Below, one piece after another: positions 48,858 to 57,569 of a stretch of 63,601 bases of DNA. Source of the DNA: JAFASC01 sp034669505. Its GTDB lineage: Bacteria; Pseudomonadota; Alphaproteobacteria; Rhizobiales; Beijerinckiaceae. The notes below the pieces were generated by a model. That model was not told the DNA's origin and searched no databases. It saw only the letters and a program-made list of their open reading frames with translations. The position numbers and the translations under genes are program-made. The stretch's first letter is position 1, and the number at the start of each line of letters is the position of its first letter. Where the stretch lies: the NCBI GenBank assembly GCA_034669505.1, contig JAXDNJ010000077.1:1-63601 (forward strand), given 5' to 3'.

Positions 48858-50948
48858 CGCCGCGCCGACCTTCGCATCCTTAAATCCCTTGCCTTCGCCC
48901 GCGAGCTTTTCGAGCAGCGACGACGGCTTGAAATCGTCACCCATCCTGCCCTCGAACTCCTTCATCTTGGCGAGCACCTTCTCGAGCCCGATCGTCTCGC
49001 CATAAAACATTGGGCCGCCGCGATAGACCGGCCAGCCATAGCCGTTGATCCAGACGATATCGATATCGGAGGCGCGGATCGCTTTGCCCTCTTCAAGAAT
49101 CTTCGCGCCTTCATTGATCATAGGATAGATGCAGCGCTCAAGGATTTCCTCGTCGGAAATTGTGCGGCGATTGATGCCCTTCTTCTGCGCGAAATCCAGG
49201 ATGATTTTTTCGACGACAGGCGATGGCTTGGCGCGCCGGTTCTCGTCGTAATCGTAGAACCCAGCGCCGGTCTTCTGGCCACGCCTGTCCATCTCACAAA
49301 GCACTTCGCGCACGGTCGAACTCGACGATGTCTCCTTCGACCAGCCGATGTCGAGACCGGCGAGATCACTCATCGCGAAGGGGCCCATCGGCAAGCCGAA
49401 ATCGTAGAGCACGCGGTCAACGTCCCACGGCATTGCGCCTTCAAGGATCAGCTTCTGCGCTTCGCGCTGGCGCTGCGCCAGCATGCGGTTGCCGACAAAG
49501 CCGTGGCATACGCCGACGAGCACGCCGATCTTGCCGATCTTGCGGGCAAGCTGCATGCAGGTCGCGATCACGCTCTTCGACGTTTTCTCGCCGCGCACGA
49601 TTTCGAGAAGCCGCATGACGTTGGCGGGTGAGAAGAAATGCAGGCCGATGACAAACTCCGGCCGCTTCGTCACCGAGGCGATCTCGTCGACATTTAGATA
49701 GGACGTGTTGGTGGCGAGGATCGCGCCCTGTTTGACGATCCCATCGAGCTTGCGAAAGATATCCTTCTTGATGTCCATGTTCTCGAACACCGCTTCGATG
49801 ACGAGATCGCAATCGGTGAGCTTCTGTAAGTCCAACGTGCCGGTGAGCAGGCCCATGCGGGTCTCGACATCGGCTTGCGTCACGCGGCCTTTCTTCGCCG
49901 TGTTCTCGTAATTCCCGCGCATGACCTTCATGCCGCGATCGAGCGCATCCTGCTTCATCTCGACGATTGTCACCGGAATGCCGGCGGACAGAAAATTCAT
50001 CGATATGCCGCCGCCCATCGTGCCGGCGCCGATGACGCCAACTTTCTTGATCGGAATGACAGACGTATCATCCGGCACGTCGGGAATCTTCGTCACCTGC
50101 CGCTCGGCGAAGAAGACGTAGCGCTGCGCGGCGGACTGGTTCGTTTTCAGAAGATCGAGAAACATCTGCCGCTCGGTCGTCATCGCCTCGTCGAACGGCA
50201 TGTTGACGGCGTTCTCAACCGACTTGATCGCCTGCTCCGGCGCCTCGAAGCCGCGGAATTTGCGCGCATTCGCCTTGCGGAAATTGTCGAAGATTTCGGG
50301 CCGCCCGCGCGCGGCTTCGATCTTCGTGTTCTGATCGCGGATTTTCTTCAAGGGCCGCTTCTCAGCGACCACTTTACGCGCGAAGGCGAGCGCGCCCTCG
50401 CGCAGTTTTCCCTCTTCGACGATCTCGTCGACGATCCCGGAGCCCTGCGCCTCCTTGGCGCCGATCGGCGTGCCGGACGTGATCATATCGAGCGCCTTCT
50501 CGACGCCGACGAGCCGGGGCAGGCGGATCGTGCCGCCGGCACCCGGAATCAATCCGAGCTTGATCTCGGGCAGTCCGACTTTCGCGGACGGAACGGCCAC
50601 GCGGTAATGCGCCATCAGCGCGACCTCGAATCCACCGCCGAGCGCGGTGCCGTGGATCGCGGCAATGACCGGCTTCGGCGCGCTCTCGATCGCTGCCTGC
50701 GTCGCGGGCAGTGAAGCGCCTTTTGAAGGTTTGCCAAACTCGGTGATATCTGCGCCGGCGATGAAGGTGCGGCCCTCGCAGATCAGCACGATTGCCTTGG
50801 CATTCGGGTCGGCGCCGGCCTTCTCCATCCCTTCCTTGATGCCGTCGCGCACCGCGGCGGAGAGCGCATTGACCGGCGGCGAATTCACCGTCAGCACTGC
50901 GATATCGCCGTCGAGGCTGAGATCGGTTACGGAATTGATGGCCGCCAT
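48849..50948 (-). CDS. Bifunctional enoyl-CoA hydratase / 3-hydroxyacyl-CoA dehydrogenase (FadJ/FadB type)
   Basis: 699 residues. N-terminal crotonase domain (about 1-190) with GTALGGGFEVALMAHYRVA and GLPEIKLGLIPGAGGTIRLP retaining both catalytic Glu positions. The dehydrogenase domain begins at GVIGAGTMGGGISMNFLSAG (about 300) and has the catalytic His in FVIGLHFFSPANVM. C-terminal helical domains follow. It hydrates and oxidises 2-enoyl-CoA in beta-oxidation. ATG 50946-50948 has GGGAG upstream. Divergent from the SDR, and probably co-regulated with it. Confidence 0.93.
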   Translation of the reverse strand: MAAINSVTDLSLDGDIAVLTVNSPPVNALSAAVRDGIKEGMEKAGADPNAKAIVLICEGRTFIAGADITEFGKPSKGASLPATQAAIESAPKPVIAAIHGTALGGGFEVALMAHYRVAVPSAKVGLPEIKLGLIPGAGGTIRLPRLVGVEKALDMITSGTPIGAKEAQGSGIVDEIVEEGKLREGALAFARKVVAEKRPLKKIRDQNTKIEAARGRPEIFDNFRKANARKFRGFEAPEQAIKSVENAVNMPFDEAMTTERQMFLDLLKTNQSAAQRYVFFAERQVTKIPDVPDDTSVIPIKKVGVIGAGTMGGGISMNFLSAGIPVTIVEMKQDALDRGMKVMRGNYENTAKKGRVTQADVETRMGLLTGTLDLQKLTDCDLVIEAVFENMDIKKDIFRKLDGIVKQGAILATNTSYLNVDEIASVTKRPEFVIGLHFFSPANVMRLLEIVRGEKTSKSVIATCMQLARKIGKIGVLVGVCHGFVGNRMLAQRQREAQKLILEGAMPWDVDRVLYDFGLPMGPFAMSDLAGLDIGWSKETSSSSTVREVLCEMDRRGQKTGAGFYDYDENRRAKPSPVVEKIILDFAQKKGINRRTISDEEILERCIYPMINEGAKILEEGKAIRASDIDIVWINGYGWPVYRGGPMFYGETIGLEKVLAKMKEFEGRMGDDFKPSSLLEKLAGEGKGFKDAKVGAASS

Positions 50949-51075
50949 GGTCGCTCCCTTGCGTTCGTGTTTGCGGACGCATAGCACGGGAAAGTTTGGG
51001 CAGACCAGACGGCTCTCTCAAGCTTGCTTTCGGGCGGTTTGCGGCCTAGGTCTGCCGCAAATTCGGGAGGATGCC

Positions 51076-51843
51076 CTGACGCTTTTCGATCTCACCGGCA
51101 AGGTTGCCGTCGTCACCGGCTCGTCGCGCGGCATCGGCCGCGCCATCGTCGAGCGCATGGCCGAGCACGGCGCGAAGGTGGTGGTGTCGTCGCGCAAAGC
51201 TGGTCCATGCGAGGAGGTCGTCAAGGCCATCGAGGCGAAGCACGGCAACGGCCGCGCGGCCGCGATTCCTGCGAACATTTCGTCGAAGGACGACTTGAAG
51301 CATCTCGTCGAAGAGGCGACGCGGCACTTCGGCAAGATCGACGCGTTGGTCTGCAACGCCGCGTCAAATCCTTATTATGGGCCGCTGATGGGGATCAACG
51401 ACGATCAGTTCCGCAAAATTCTCGACAATAACGTGATCGCCAATCACTGGCTGATCCAGTTCGCCTCGCCGCAGATGATCGAGCGCAAGGATGGTGCGAT
51501 CATCATCGTGTCGTCCGTTGGCGGGTTGAAGGGGAACGCGATCATCGGCGCCTACAATATTTCGAAAGCTGCCGACTTCCAGCTCGCGCGCAATCTCGCC
51601 GCTGAGTTCGGCCCGCATAATGTGCGGGTCAACTGCATCGCGCCAGGCCTGATCAAGACGGATTTCGCCCGCGCGCTGTGGGAGGATCCGGAGAACCTCA
51701 AGCGCTCGACCTCGCGCACTCCGCTCGGGCGGATCGGCACTCCCGATGAGATAGCCGGCGCCGCGGTGTTTCTGGCGTCCGCGGCGGGAACGTTCATGAC
51801 TGGGCAGTCGATTGTGATTGACGGCGGCGCGACGATCACCTGA
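51076..51843 (+). CDS. SDR-family oxidoreductase with probable CTG start
   Basis: 255 residues, classical SDR: TGSSRGIGRAI cofactor motif, NNVIANHW, catalytic Ser in IIIVSSVGG, YNISK (Tyr, Lys) and the C-terminal GQSIVIDGG. The conserved N-terminus TLFDLTGKVAVVTG begins directly after CTG 51076, and there is no in-frame ATG, GTG or TTG near it. GGGAGGA (51065-51071) lies four bases upstream of the CTG. The only AUG here (51071) opens a dead-end AUG-CCC-UGA. It probably acts on 3-hydroxyacyl-CoA or a ring alcohol with the acyl-CoA dehydrogenases that follow. Confidence 0.88.
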   Translation: MTLFDLTGKVAVVTGSSRGIGRAIVERMAEHGAKVVVSSRKAGPCEEVVKAIEAKHGNGRAAAIPANISSKDDLKHLVEEATRHFGKIDALVCNAASNPYYGPLMGINDDQFRKILDNNVIANHWLIQFASPQMIERKDGAIIIVSSVGGLKGNAIIGAYNISKAADFQLARNLAAEFGPHNVRVNCIAPGLIKTDFARALWEDPENLKRSTSRTPLGRIGTPDEIAGAAVFLASAAGTFMTGQSIVIDGGATIT

Positions 51844-51865
51844 TTTGCCGCACGAGAGTACGCTC

Positions 51866-53044
51866 ATGACCGACCTCGACTTATTCCGCACGGAAACGCG
51901 GGCGTGGCTCGGAGCGAATTGCCCGCCGACGATGCGCCTGCCGCTTGAAGATGACGAGGATCGCTGCTGGGGCGGCCGCAACTGGACATTCAGATCGGAC
52001 GACCAAAAGCGCTGGCTCGAACGCATGGCGGAGCGCGGCTGGACCGCGCCGACATGGCCGAAGGAATATGGCGGCGGCGGTCTATCGCGCGATGAAGCCA
52101 AGGTGCTGCGCGAGGAAATGCGCGCGATCAATGCGCGCTCGCCGCTCGACAGTTTCGGTATTTGGATGCTCGGTCCGGCGCTGTTGAAGTACGGCAGCGA
52201 AGAGCAGAAGAAAAAGTATCTGCCGGAGATCACGCTCGGTGAAATCCGCTGGTGCCAGGGTTATTCCGAGCCGAATTCAGGTTCGGATCTCGCCTCCCTG
52301 CAGACGCGCGCGGAGGATAAGGGCGATCATTTCCTGGTGAATGGCCAGAAGGTCTGGACCTCCTACGCCGACAAGGCCGACTGGATTTTCTGTTTGGTGC
52401 GCACGAACCCAGCTGCGAAAAAGCACGAAGGCATCAGCTTCATCCTGTTCGACATGCAGTTGCCTGGCGTGTCAACGCGCCCAATTGTGCTCATCTCGGG
52501 TAAGTCGCCGTTCTGCGAGACGTTCTTCGATGATGTGCACGTGCCGAAGGAGAACCTCGTCGGCGAACTCAACAAAGGCTGGGATGTCGCCAAGTATCTG
52601 CTCACGCACGAGCGCGAGATGATCAGCGGCATCGGCCTCAGTGCCGGGCGTCCGCTCGGACAGGTCGCCGCCGATACGGTTGGAGCCGAGGACGGCATGC
52701 TCGCCGATCCCCTGCTGCGCGGACAGATCGCCGCTTTCGACATAGACGCCGCCGCCTTCCAGCTTGCGCTGGAACGTGTCGGCGACCTTGCCAAGGCGAA
52801 GCAGGCGCATCCCGCCATGTCATCGATGCTGAAATATTACGGCGCCGAGCTGAACAAGCGCCGCCATGAGCTTTTGATGTCGGCCGGCGGCTCGGACGCG
52901 CTCGAATGGGAAGGCGAGCGCTCGCGCGGCGGCGATCGCGCGCGTTCGTGGTTGCGCACCAAAGCGAACTCGATCGAGGGCGGCACGAGCGAAGTGCAGT
53001 TGAATATCATTGCCAAGCGTCTGCTCGAATTGCCGGGGGCGTAG
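51866..53044 (+). CDS. Acyl-CoA dehydrogenase, catalytic-subunit-like
   Basis: 392 residues: MTDLDLFRTETRAWLGANCP start, then WTAPTWPKEYGGGGLS, WCQGYSEPNSGSDLASLQTR (FAD loop) and SIEGGTSEVQLNIIAKRLL near the C-terminus, where the glutamate matches the family's catalytic base. FAD-dependent oxidation of an acyl-CoA to the 2-enoyl form, electrons to ETF. Starts 22 bases after the SDR. Paired with the following dehydrogenase gene, five bases apart. Confidence 0.9.
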   Translation: MTDLDLFRTETRAWLGANCPPTMRLPLEDDEDRCWGGRNWTFRSDDQKRWLERMAERGWTAPTWPKEYGGGGLSRDEAKVLREEMRAINARSPLDSFGIWMLGPALLKYGSEEQKKKYLPEITLGEIRWCQGYSEPNSGSDLASLQTRAEDKGDHFLVNGQKVWTSYADKADWIFCLVRTNPAAKKHEGISFILFDMQLPGVSTRPIVLISGKSPFCETFFDDVHVPKENLVGELNKGWDVAKYLLTHEREMISGIGLSAGRPLGQVAADTVGAEDGMLADPLLRGQIAAFDIDAAAFQLALERVGDLAKAKQAHPAMSSMLKYYGAELNKRRHELLMSAGGSDALEWEGERSRGGDRARSWLRTKANSIEGGTSEVQLNIIAKRLLELPGA

Positions 53045-53049
53045 GTTCG

Positions 53050-54186
53050 ATGGCGCTCGCTCTCGATGAACAACAGGCGATGCTTCAGGAGAGCGCGCGC
53101 AATTTTCTCGCCGACAAGGCCCCTGTCGCGCATTTGCGAAAATTGCGCGACAGCCGCGACGCCGACGGCTTCTCGCGCGACCTCTGGAAAGAATTCGCCG
53201 AGATGGGATTCACTGGCGTGCTCGTGCCGGAGGAGCATGGCGGCCTTGGTCTCGGCAATGTCGAGGCCGGCACGATCATGGAAGAGATCGGCCGCAACCT
53301 GACGCCGTCGCCGTTTTTGTCGACTGCGATCGTCGGCGTTAGTGCGTTGCTCCGTGCCAACGGCGAACGCAAGAGCGAGTTGTTGCCGAAGATCGCCGCC
53401 GGCGATCTGTTGATGGCGCTGGCGGTAGACGAGCGCGCCAAGCACGGCCCTCGGCAGATCGCGATGTCGGCGAAGCGCTCCGCCAACGGATTTGCACTCT
53501 CGGGTACGAAGACCTTCGTTGTCGACGGCCATGTCGCCGATCTGTTGATTGTTGCCGCGCGCACGGCCGGCGCGCCCGGAGAGAGCGATGGCCTCACGCT
53601 CTTCCTTGTCGATCCCAAGACGAAGGGCGTCGACATCGAGCGCACGATCATGGTGGACAGCCACAATGCGGCGCGGCTCACTTTCGATAATGTGCAGGTC
53701 AACGCCGACGCCGTGCTTGGCGAAGTCGACGGCGGCTGGCCGGTCCTCGAAGGCGTGCTCAATGTCGGGCGCGGGGCTGTCGCGGCGGAGCTCGTCGGCT
53801 GCGGCGAGGAGGCGTTCGGGCGCACGGTGTCTTACCTCAAAGAGCGCAACCAATTTGGCCGCGCCATCGGCGAGTTCCAGGCGCTGCAGCATCGCGCCGC
53901 GCATCTTTACAGCGAGATCGAGATCACCCGCGCCGCCGTCCTGAAGGCACTGCAGCAGCTCGATCAAAAGCCCGATAAGGCGGAACCGTTTGTTTCAATA
54001 GCGAAAGCGCGCGCCGGCAAGACCGCGACGCTTGCCGTGCAGGAGGCCGTGCAGATGCACGGCGGCATCGGCATGACCGACGCGATCGACATCGGTCTGT
54101 TCATGAAACGCGTGCGCGTCGCGGAGGAACTGTTCGGCGACACCAATTTCCATGCCGATCGCTTGGCGCGGCTCAAGCAATACTGA
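53050..54186 (+). CDS. Acyl-CoA dehydrogenase, probable partner subunit
   Basis: 378 residues. FTGVLVPEEHGGLGLGNVEA, FLVDPKTKGVDIERTIMVDS and LKERNQFGRAIGEFQALQHR are acyl-CoA dehydrogenase features, but the C-terminal segment reads AEELFGDTNFHADRLARL. There aspartate stands at the position where active enzymes have EGT. Pairing of an intact and a degenerate ACAD gene resembles the heterotetrameric dehydrogenases of steroid side-chain breakdown. ATG 53050. The next gene starts six bases after the stop. Confidence 0.88.
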   Translation: MALALDEQQAMLQESARNFLADKAPVAHLRKLRDSRDADGFSRDLWKEFAEMGFTGVLVPEEHGGLGLGNVEAGTIMEEIGRNLTPSPFLSTAIVGVSALLRANGERKSELLPKIAAGDLLMALAVDERAKHGPRQIAMSAKRSANGFALSGTKTFVVDGHVADLLIVAARTAGAPGESDGLTLFLVDPKTKGVDIERTIMVDSHNAARLTFDNVQVNADAVLGEVDGGWPVLEGVLNVGRGAVAAELVGCGEEAFGRTVSYLKERNQFGRAIGEFQALQHRAAHLYSEIEITRAAVLKALQQLDQKPDKAEPFVSIAKARAGKTATLAVQEAVQMHGGIGMTDAIDIGLFMKRVRVAEELFGDTNFHADRLARLKQY

Positions 54187-54191
54187 AAGCG

Positions 54192-55958
54192 ATGCCGGAC
54201 GCTTCCGCAAAAGCCTGGGCGGTGATGTCGCTTGCCGAAGCCGACGCGCGCCTGAACGCTTCGGGCTCGCCCTTCGAATGGGAGGCGATCGAGATTCGCG
54301 GCGTGAAAACGCGCGTCTGGAAGAACGCGCCACCTACATTGCGTGAGGTTTTCCTCAATTCACGCGCCGCCTTCGGGTCGCGCACGTTTCTCGTGTACCA
54401 GGATGATCGCGCCACGTTCGAGGCCTTTGCACGCGCCGCGCTCACGATTGCGCACCGCCTCACGCAGGAAGGCGTAAATAAGGGCGATCGCGTCGCGATC
54501 GCCATGCGTAATCTGCCGGAATGGCCGGCGGCTTTCTTCGGCTCGCTGCTCGCCGGCGCGATCGCGACGCCACTCAACGCTTGGTGGACGGGCCCGGAGC
54601 TCGAATACGCGCTGCAGGACTCGGGCGCGAAGGTCGCCTTCCTTGATTCCGAACGCTTCGAGCGCCTCAGCGAGCATTTGCACAACCTGCCGGACCTCTC
54701 CCGCGTCTTTGTCTGCCGCTCCACAGAGCCGATCGCGCATCCGCATGTGACGAAGCTCGAAAGCGTAATCGGCCTCGTGAACAGCTGGGGTGATCTTGCC
54801 GATCTGTCGGTTCCCGATGTTCCGACCGCGCCCGATGACGACGCGACGATCTTCTACACGTCAGGCACGACAGGCAAACCGAAAGGGGCGCTTGGCACGC
54901 ATCGCAACTCGATCTCTTCGCTGCTCGCACATCCCGTTTCCTTCGCGCGTTCGTGTTTGCGACGCGGCGAGCCCGTGCCGCAGCCTGATCCAAACGCGCC
55001 ACAGAAGGCGTCTCTCGTGTGCGTCCCTTTCTTCCACACGACGGGGTGCCAGGCGATCCTTACCGTGGCGCTGATGGGTGGCGCGAAGCTGGTAATCATG
55101 CATCGCTGGAACGCCGACGTCGCGATGCAATTGATCGAGCGCGAGCGCTGCACCAGCGCCGGCGGCGTGCCGACAATCGCGTGGCAACTCGTCGAACATC
55201 CCGCGCTGACGAAATACGATCTGTCGTCGCTTGAATCGATTTCATATGGCGGCGCGCCTGCCGCCGGCGAGCTCGTGCGCCGCATAAAAGCGGTGTTTCC
55301 GTTCGCCAGAGCCGGAACCGGATGGGGCATGACGGAAACGTCATCGACGTTCACGCATATTCAGGCGGAGGATTACGAGCATCGCCCCGATTCGTGCGGC
55401 CCGCCGCTGCCGGTCTGCGAATTGAAGATCGTTTCGGAAGATGGACGCACGCTGCCGCCGGGCGAAGTTGGCGAGCTCTGGGCCAAAGGTCCGAATGTCG
55501 TGAAGGAATATTGGCGCAACCCCGAAGCCACCGCCGAAACCTTCGTCGAAGAGGGCTGGCTGAAGACCGGCGATGTCGCGCGGCTCGATGAGGAAGGCTT
55601 TTGTTATATTGTCGATCGTGCCAAGGACATGCTGATCCGCGGCGGCGAGAACATTTACTGCGTCGAGGTCGAGAACGTCCTTTACCGACATCCTGCTGTG
55701 GTCGATGCCGCGTTGGTCGCGATCCCGCACCGCACGCTTGGCGAGGAGCCGGGTGCGGTCGTGACGCTCGCACCCGGCGCGCAGGCGACCGAAGACGAAA
55801 TCCGCGCTTTTGTCGCCGAGCAACTCGCCGCGTTCAAAGTGCCGACGCGTGTCGTCTTCTGGCCGGAAGTCCTGCCGCGCAACATCAACGGCAAGATCAT
55901 GAAGAACGAGTTGCGCAAGGTGTTTACCGGCGGTGAGGTGAACGCCGGCGCGTGGTGA
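54192..55958 (+). CDS. Acyl-CoA synthetase (class I adenylate-forming)
   Basis: 588 residues. P-loop A3 motif IFYTSGTTGKPKGALGTHRN, A5 region GWGMTETSS, A7 WLKTGDVARLDEEG, A8 and A10 VPTRVVFWPEVLPRNINGK with the catalytic lysine. Activates a carboxylic acid with ATP and CoA. An N-terminal extension of about 40 residues precedes the usual start of the domain. It is last of four co-directional genes (SDR, two dehydrogenases, ligase) and probably primes their substrate. Confidence 0.92.
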   Translation: MPDASAKAWAVMSLAEADARLNASGSPFEWEAIEIRGVKTRVWKNAPPTLREVFLNSRAAFGSRTFLVYQDDRATFEAFARAALTIAHRLTQEGVNKGDRVAIAMRNLPEWPAAFFGSLLAGAIATPLNAWWTGPELEYALQDSGAKVAFLDSERFERLSEHLHNLPDLSRVFVCRSTEPIAHPHVTKLESVIGLVNSWGDLADLSVPDVPTAPDDDATIFYTSGTTGKPKGALGTHRNSISSLLAHPVSFARSCLRRGEPVPQPDPNAPQKASLVCVPFFHTTGCQAILTVALMGGAKLVIMHRWNADVAMQLIERERCTSAGGVPTIAWQLVEHPALTKYDLSSLESISYGGAPAAGELVRRIKAVFPFARAGTGWGMTETSSTFTHIQAEDYEHRPDSCGPPLPVCELKIVSEDGRTLPPGEVGELWAKGPNVVKEYWRNPEATAETFVEEGWLKTGDVARLDEEGFCYIVDRAKDMLIRGGENIYCVEVENVLYRHPAVVDAALVAIPHRTLGEEPGAVVTLAPGAQATEDEIRAFVAEQLAAFKVPTRVVFWPEVLPRNINGKIMKNELRKVFTGGEVNAGAW

Positions 55959-56747
55959 CTACCTTCGCGGCTTTGTAAAGGGATGCGTGCTGGACAGGCC
56001 GCCGTCGACGGCGAAGGCCTGCCCGTTCACGTAAGATGCATCGTCGCTCGCTAGAAACAGCGCCATCGCGGCAATCTCACGCGGCACGCCATAGCGGCTC
56101 AGCGGATTGAGCTGGCCGATCTTATCCTCCGTGCCGCGCTCGCGCGCCATCTCGAAAATCGGCTTGGTCATGCCGGTCTCGATGAGACCAGGGCACACCG
56201 CATTGACGCGCACGCCGGTGCCGAGCAGCGAATTCGCCGCGGTCTGCGCGAGCGAGATCACGCCGGCCTTGCTGGCGCTGTAGGGATTGCCGCCGGCATT
56301 GGCGCGCAAGCCCGCAACGGAAGCGGTGAGCACGATCGAACCCTGCTTTTGCGAGACCATGTGGGGTGCCGCGTGTTTGATCGCCAAGAACGGCCCGATC
56401 AAATTGATGCGCAGGATCTCCTGCCAGTGCTCGACCGATTGCTCGAACAGCGGCACGAGGCCCCCGCTGATGCCGGCATTGGCATAGACGACGTCGAGCT
56501 TGCCAAAACGGCGCAGCGCTTCGTCGATATAGGCCTTCACGTCGGATTCGAGGCCGGCGTCGGCAGGCTGTGCGATGGCGTGCAGGCCCGCATCGGTCGC
56601 TTCCTTCACCGTCTGCTGGAGGCCCGCGTCGTCGCGGTCCACCGCGAGTACCTGTGCCCCTTCTTGCGCAAAAAGCAGTGCGCTGGCGCGGCCAATGCCG
56701 CTGCCGGCGCCGGTGATGATTGCGGCTTTGCCTTCGAGACGTCCCAT
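55959..56747 (-). CDS. SDR-family oxidoreductase (3-oxoacyl/ring alcohol type)
   Basis: 262 residues. Cofactor motif ITGAGSGIGRASALL, NAGISGG, catalytic Ser in IVLTASVAG, YSASK (Tyr, Lys) and GQAFAVDGGLSS. ATG 56745-56747 with GGAGGAAAC. Its stop directly follows the acyl-CoA ligase stop (tail to tail). Divergent from the histidine phosphatase. Substrate unknown. Confidence 0.9.
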   Translation of the reverse strand: MGRLEGKAAIITGAGSGIGRASALLFAQEGAQVLAVDRDDAGLQQTVKEATDAGLHAIAQPADAGLESDVKAYIDEALRRFGKLDVVYANAGISGGLVPLFEQSVEHWQEILRINLIGPFLAIKHAAPHMVSQKQGSIVLTASVAGLRANAGGNPYSASKAGVISLAQTAANSLLGTGVRVNAVCPGLIETGMTKPIFEMARERGTEDKIGQLNPLSRYGVPREIAAMALFLASDDASYVNGQAFAVDGGLSSTHPFTKPRR

Positions 56748-56834
56748 GTTTCCTCCTCGGATGCGGCGAGAATACACGGGTGTCCGCGCGCTCGAAAGCG
56801 CGCTAGAGAAAGCCCACAGGAAGGCAGAGAAAGC

Positions 56835-57563
56835 ATGGTCGACCGGCCGGAGATCGCGAGAATTCACGACGGGGGCTTCGCGCGCACGCGCTTTTTCTGG
56901 GTGCGCCACGCGCCGGTGCGTGATGATGGCGGCCGCATTTACGGCCAACGCGATCTTTCCTGCGATTGCAGCGAGCGCCATGTCTTCGTTGCGCTAGGGC
57001 GCATCCTGCCGCGCGATGCGGTTTGGGTCGCGAGCCATCTTCGGCGCACGCACGAGACGGCGCGCGCGATCTGGGCCGCCGATCGCAACAAGTTCGACCG
57101 CATCACATTCCGAGAGGTGGCCAATCTCGCCGAACAGAATCTTGGGCAATGGCAGGGCCTCGACCGCGCGAGCTTCTTCAAGCAGCGAAAAGCGACGCCG
57201 GGAAGCTTTTGGTTTGCACCCGCCGACGAGCGCGCACCGGGCGGGGAAAGCTTCGCCGACCTCGTCGCACGTGTCCGCATTGCGATCGGCGATCTTATCA
57301 AAGCATATCGCGGCCGCGACATCATTGCCGTCGCGCATGGCGGCACCATTCGTGCGGCGATTGCCATTGCGCTCGACTTGGAGCCGCAAGCCGGGCTCGC
57401 CTTCGCGACCGATAATTGCGCGATCACCGGGCTCGATTTCTATCAAGGCGATGGCGGCGAGGGCTGGCGCGTGGCGACGATCAATCACCAGCCGTGGGAG
57501 GGGTTCGCTGAGGCGCAGCCTGCCGGGCCCGAGATTGTTGCGCCGGCGGAAAAGCTGGCGTGA
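56835..57563 (+). CDS. Histidine phosphatase family protein
   Basis: 242 residues. The phosphohistidine motif appears as FFWVRHAPVRDDGG (RHAP instead of RHGE), with VWVASHLRRTHETARAIW and the second His in IIAVAHGGTIRAA. Consistent with a small-molecule phosphatase of the CobC/PhoE group. ATG 56835. Between metabolic genes with no clear partner; it converges on the serine hydrolase. Confidence 0.88.
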   Translation: MVDRPEIARIHDGGFARTRFFWVRHAPVRDDGGRIYGQRDLSCDCSERHVFVALGRILPRDAVWVASHLRRTHETARAIWAADRNKFDRITFREVANLAEQNLGQWQGLDRASFFKQRKATPGSFWFAPADERAPGGESFADLVARVRIAIGDLIKAYRGRDIIAVAHGGTIRAAIAIALDLEPQAGLAFATDNCAITGLDFYQGDGGEGWRVATINHQPWEGFAEAQPAGPEIVAPAEKLA

Positions 57564-57569
57564 GCCGAT

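Noticed and set aside
52837..53967. 376-codon open frame antisense to the second acyl-CoA dehydrogenase
   Set aside because: No domain signature and no ribosome site; a shadow of the coding strand.
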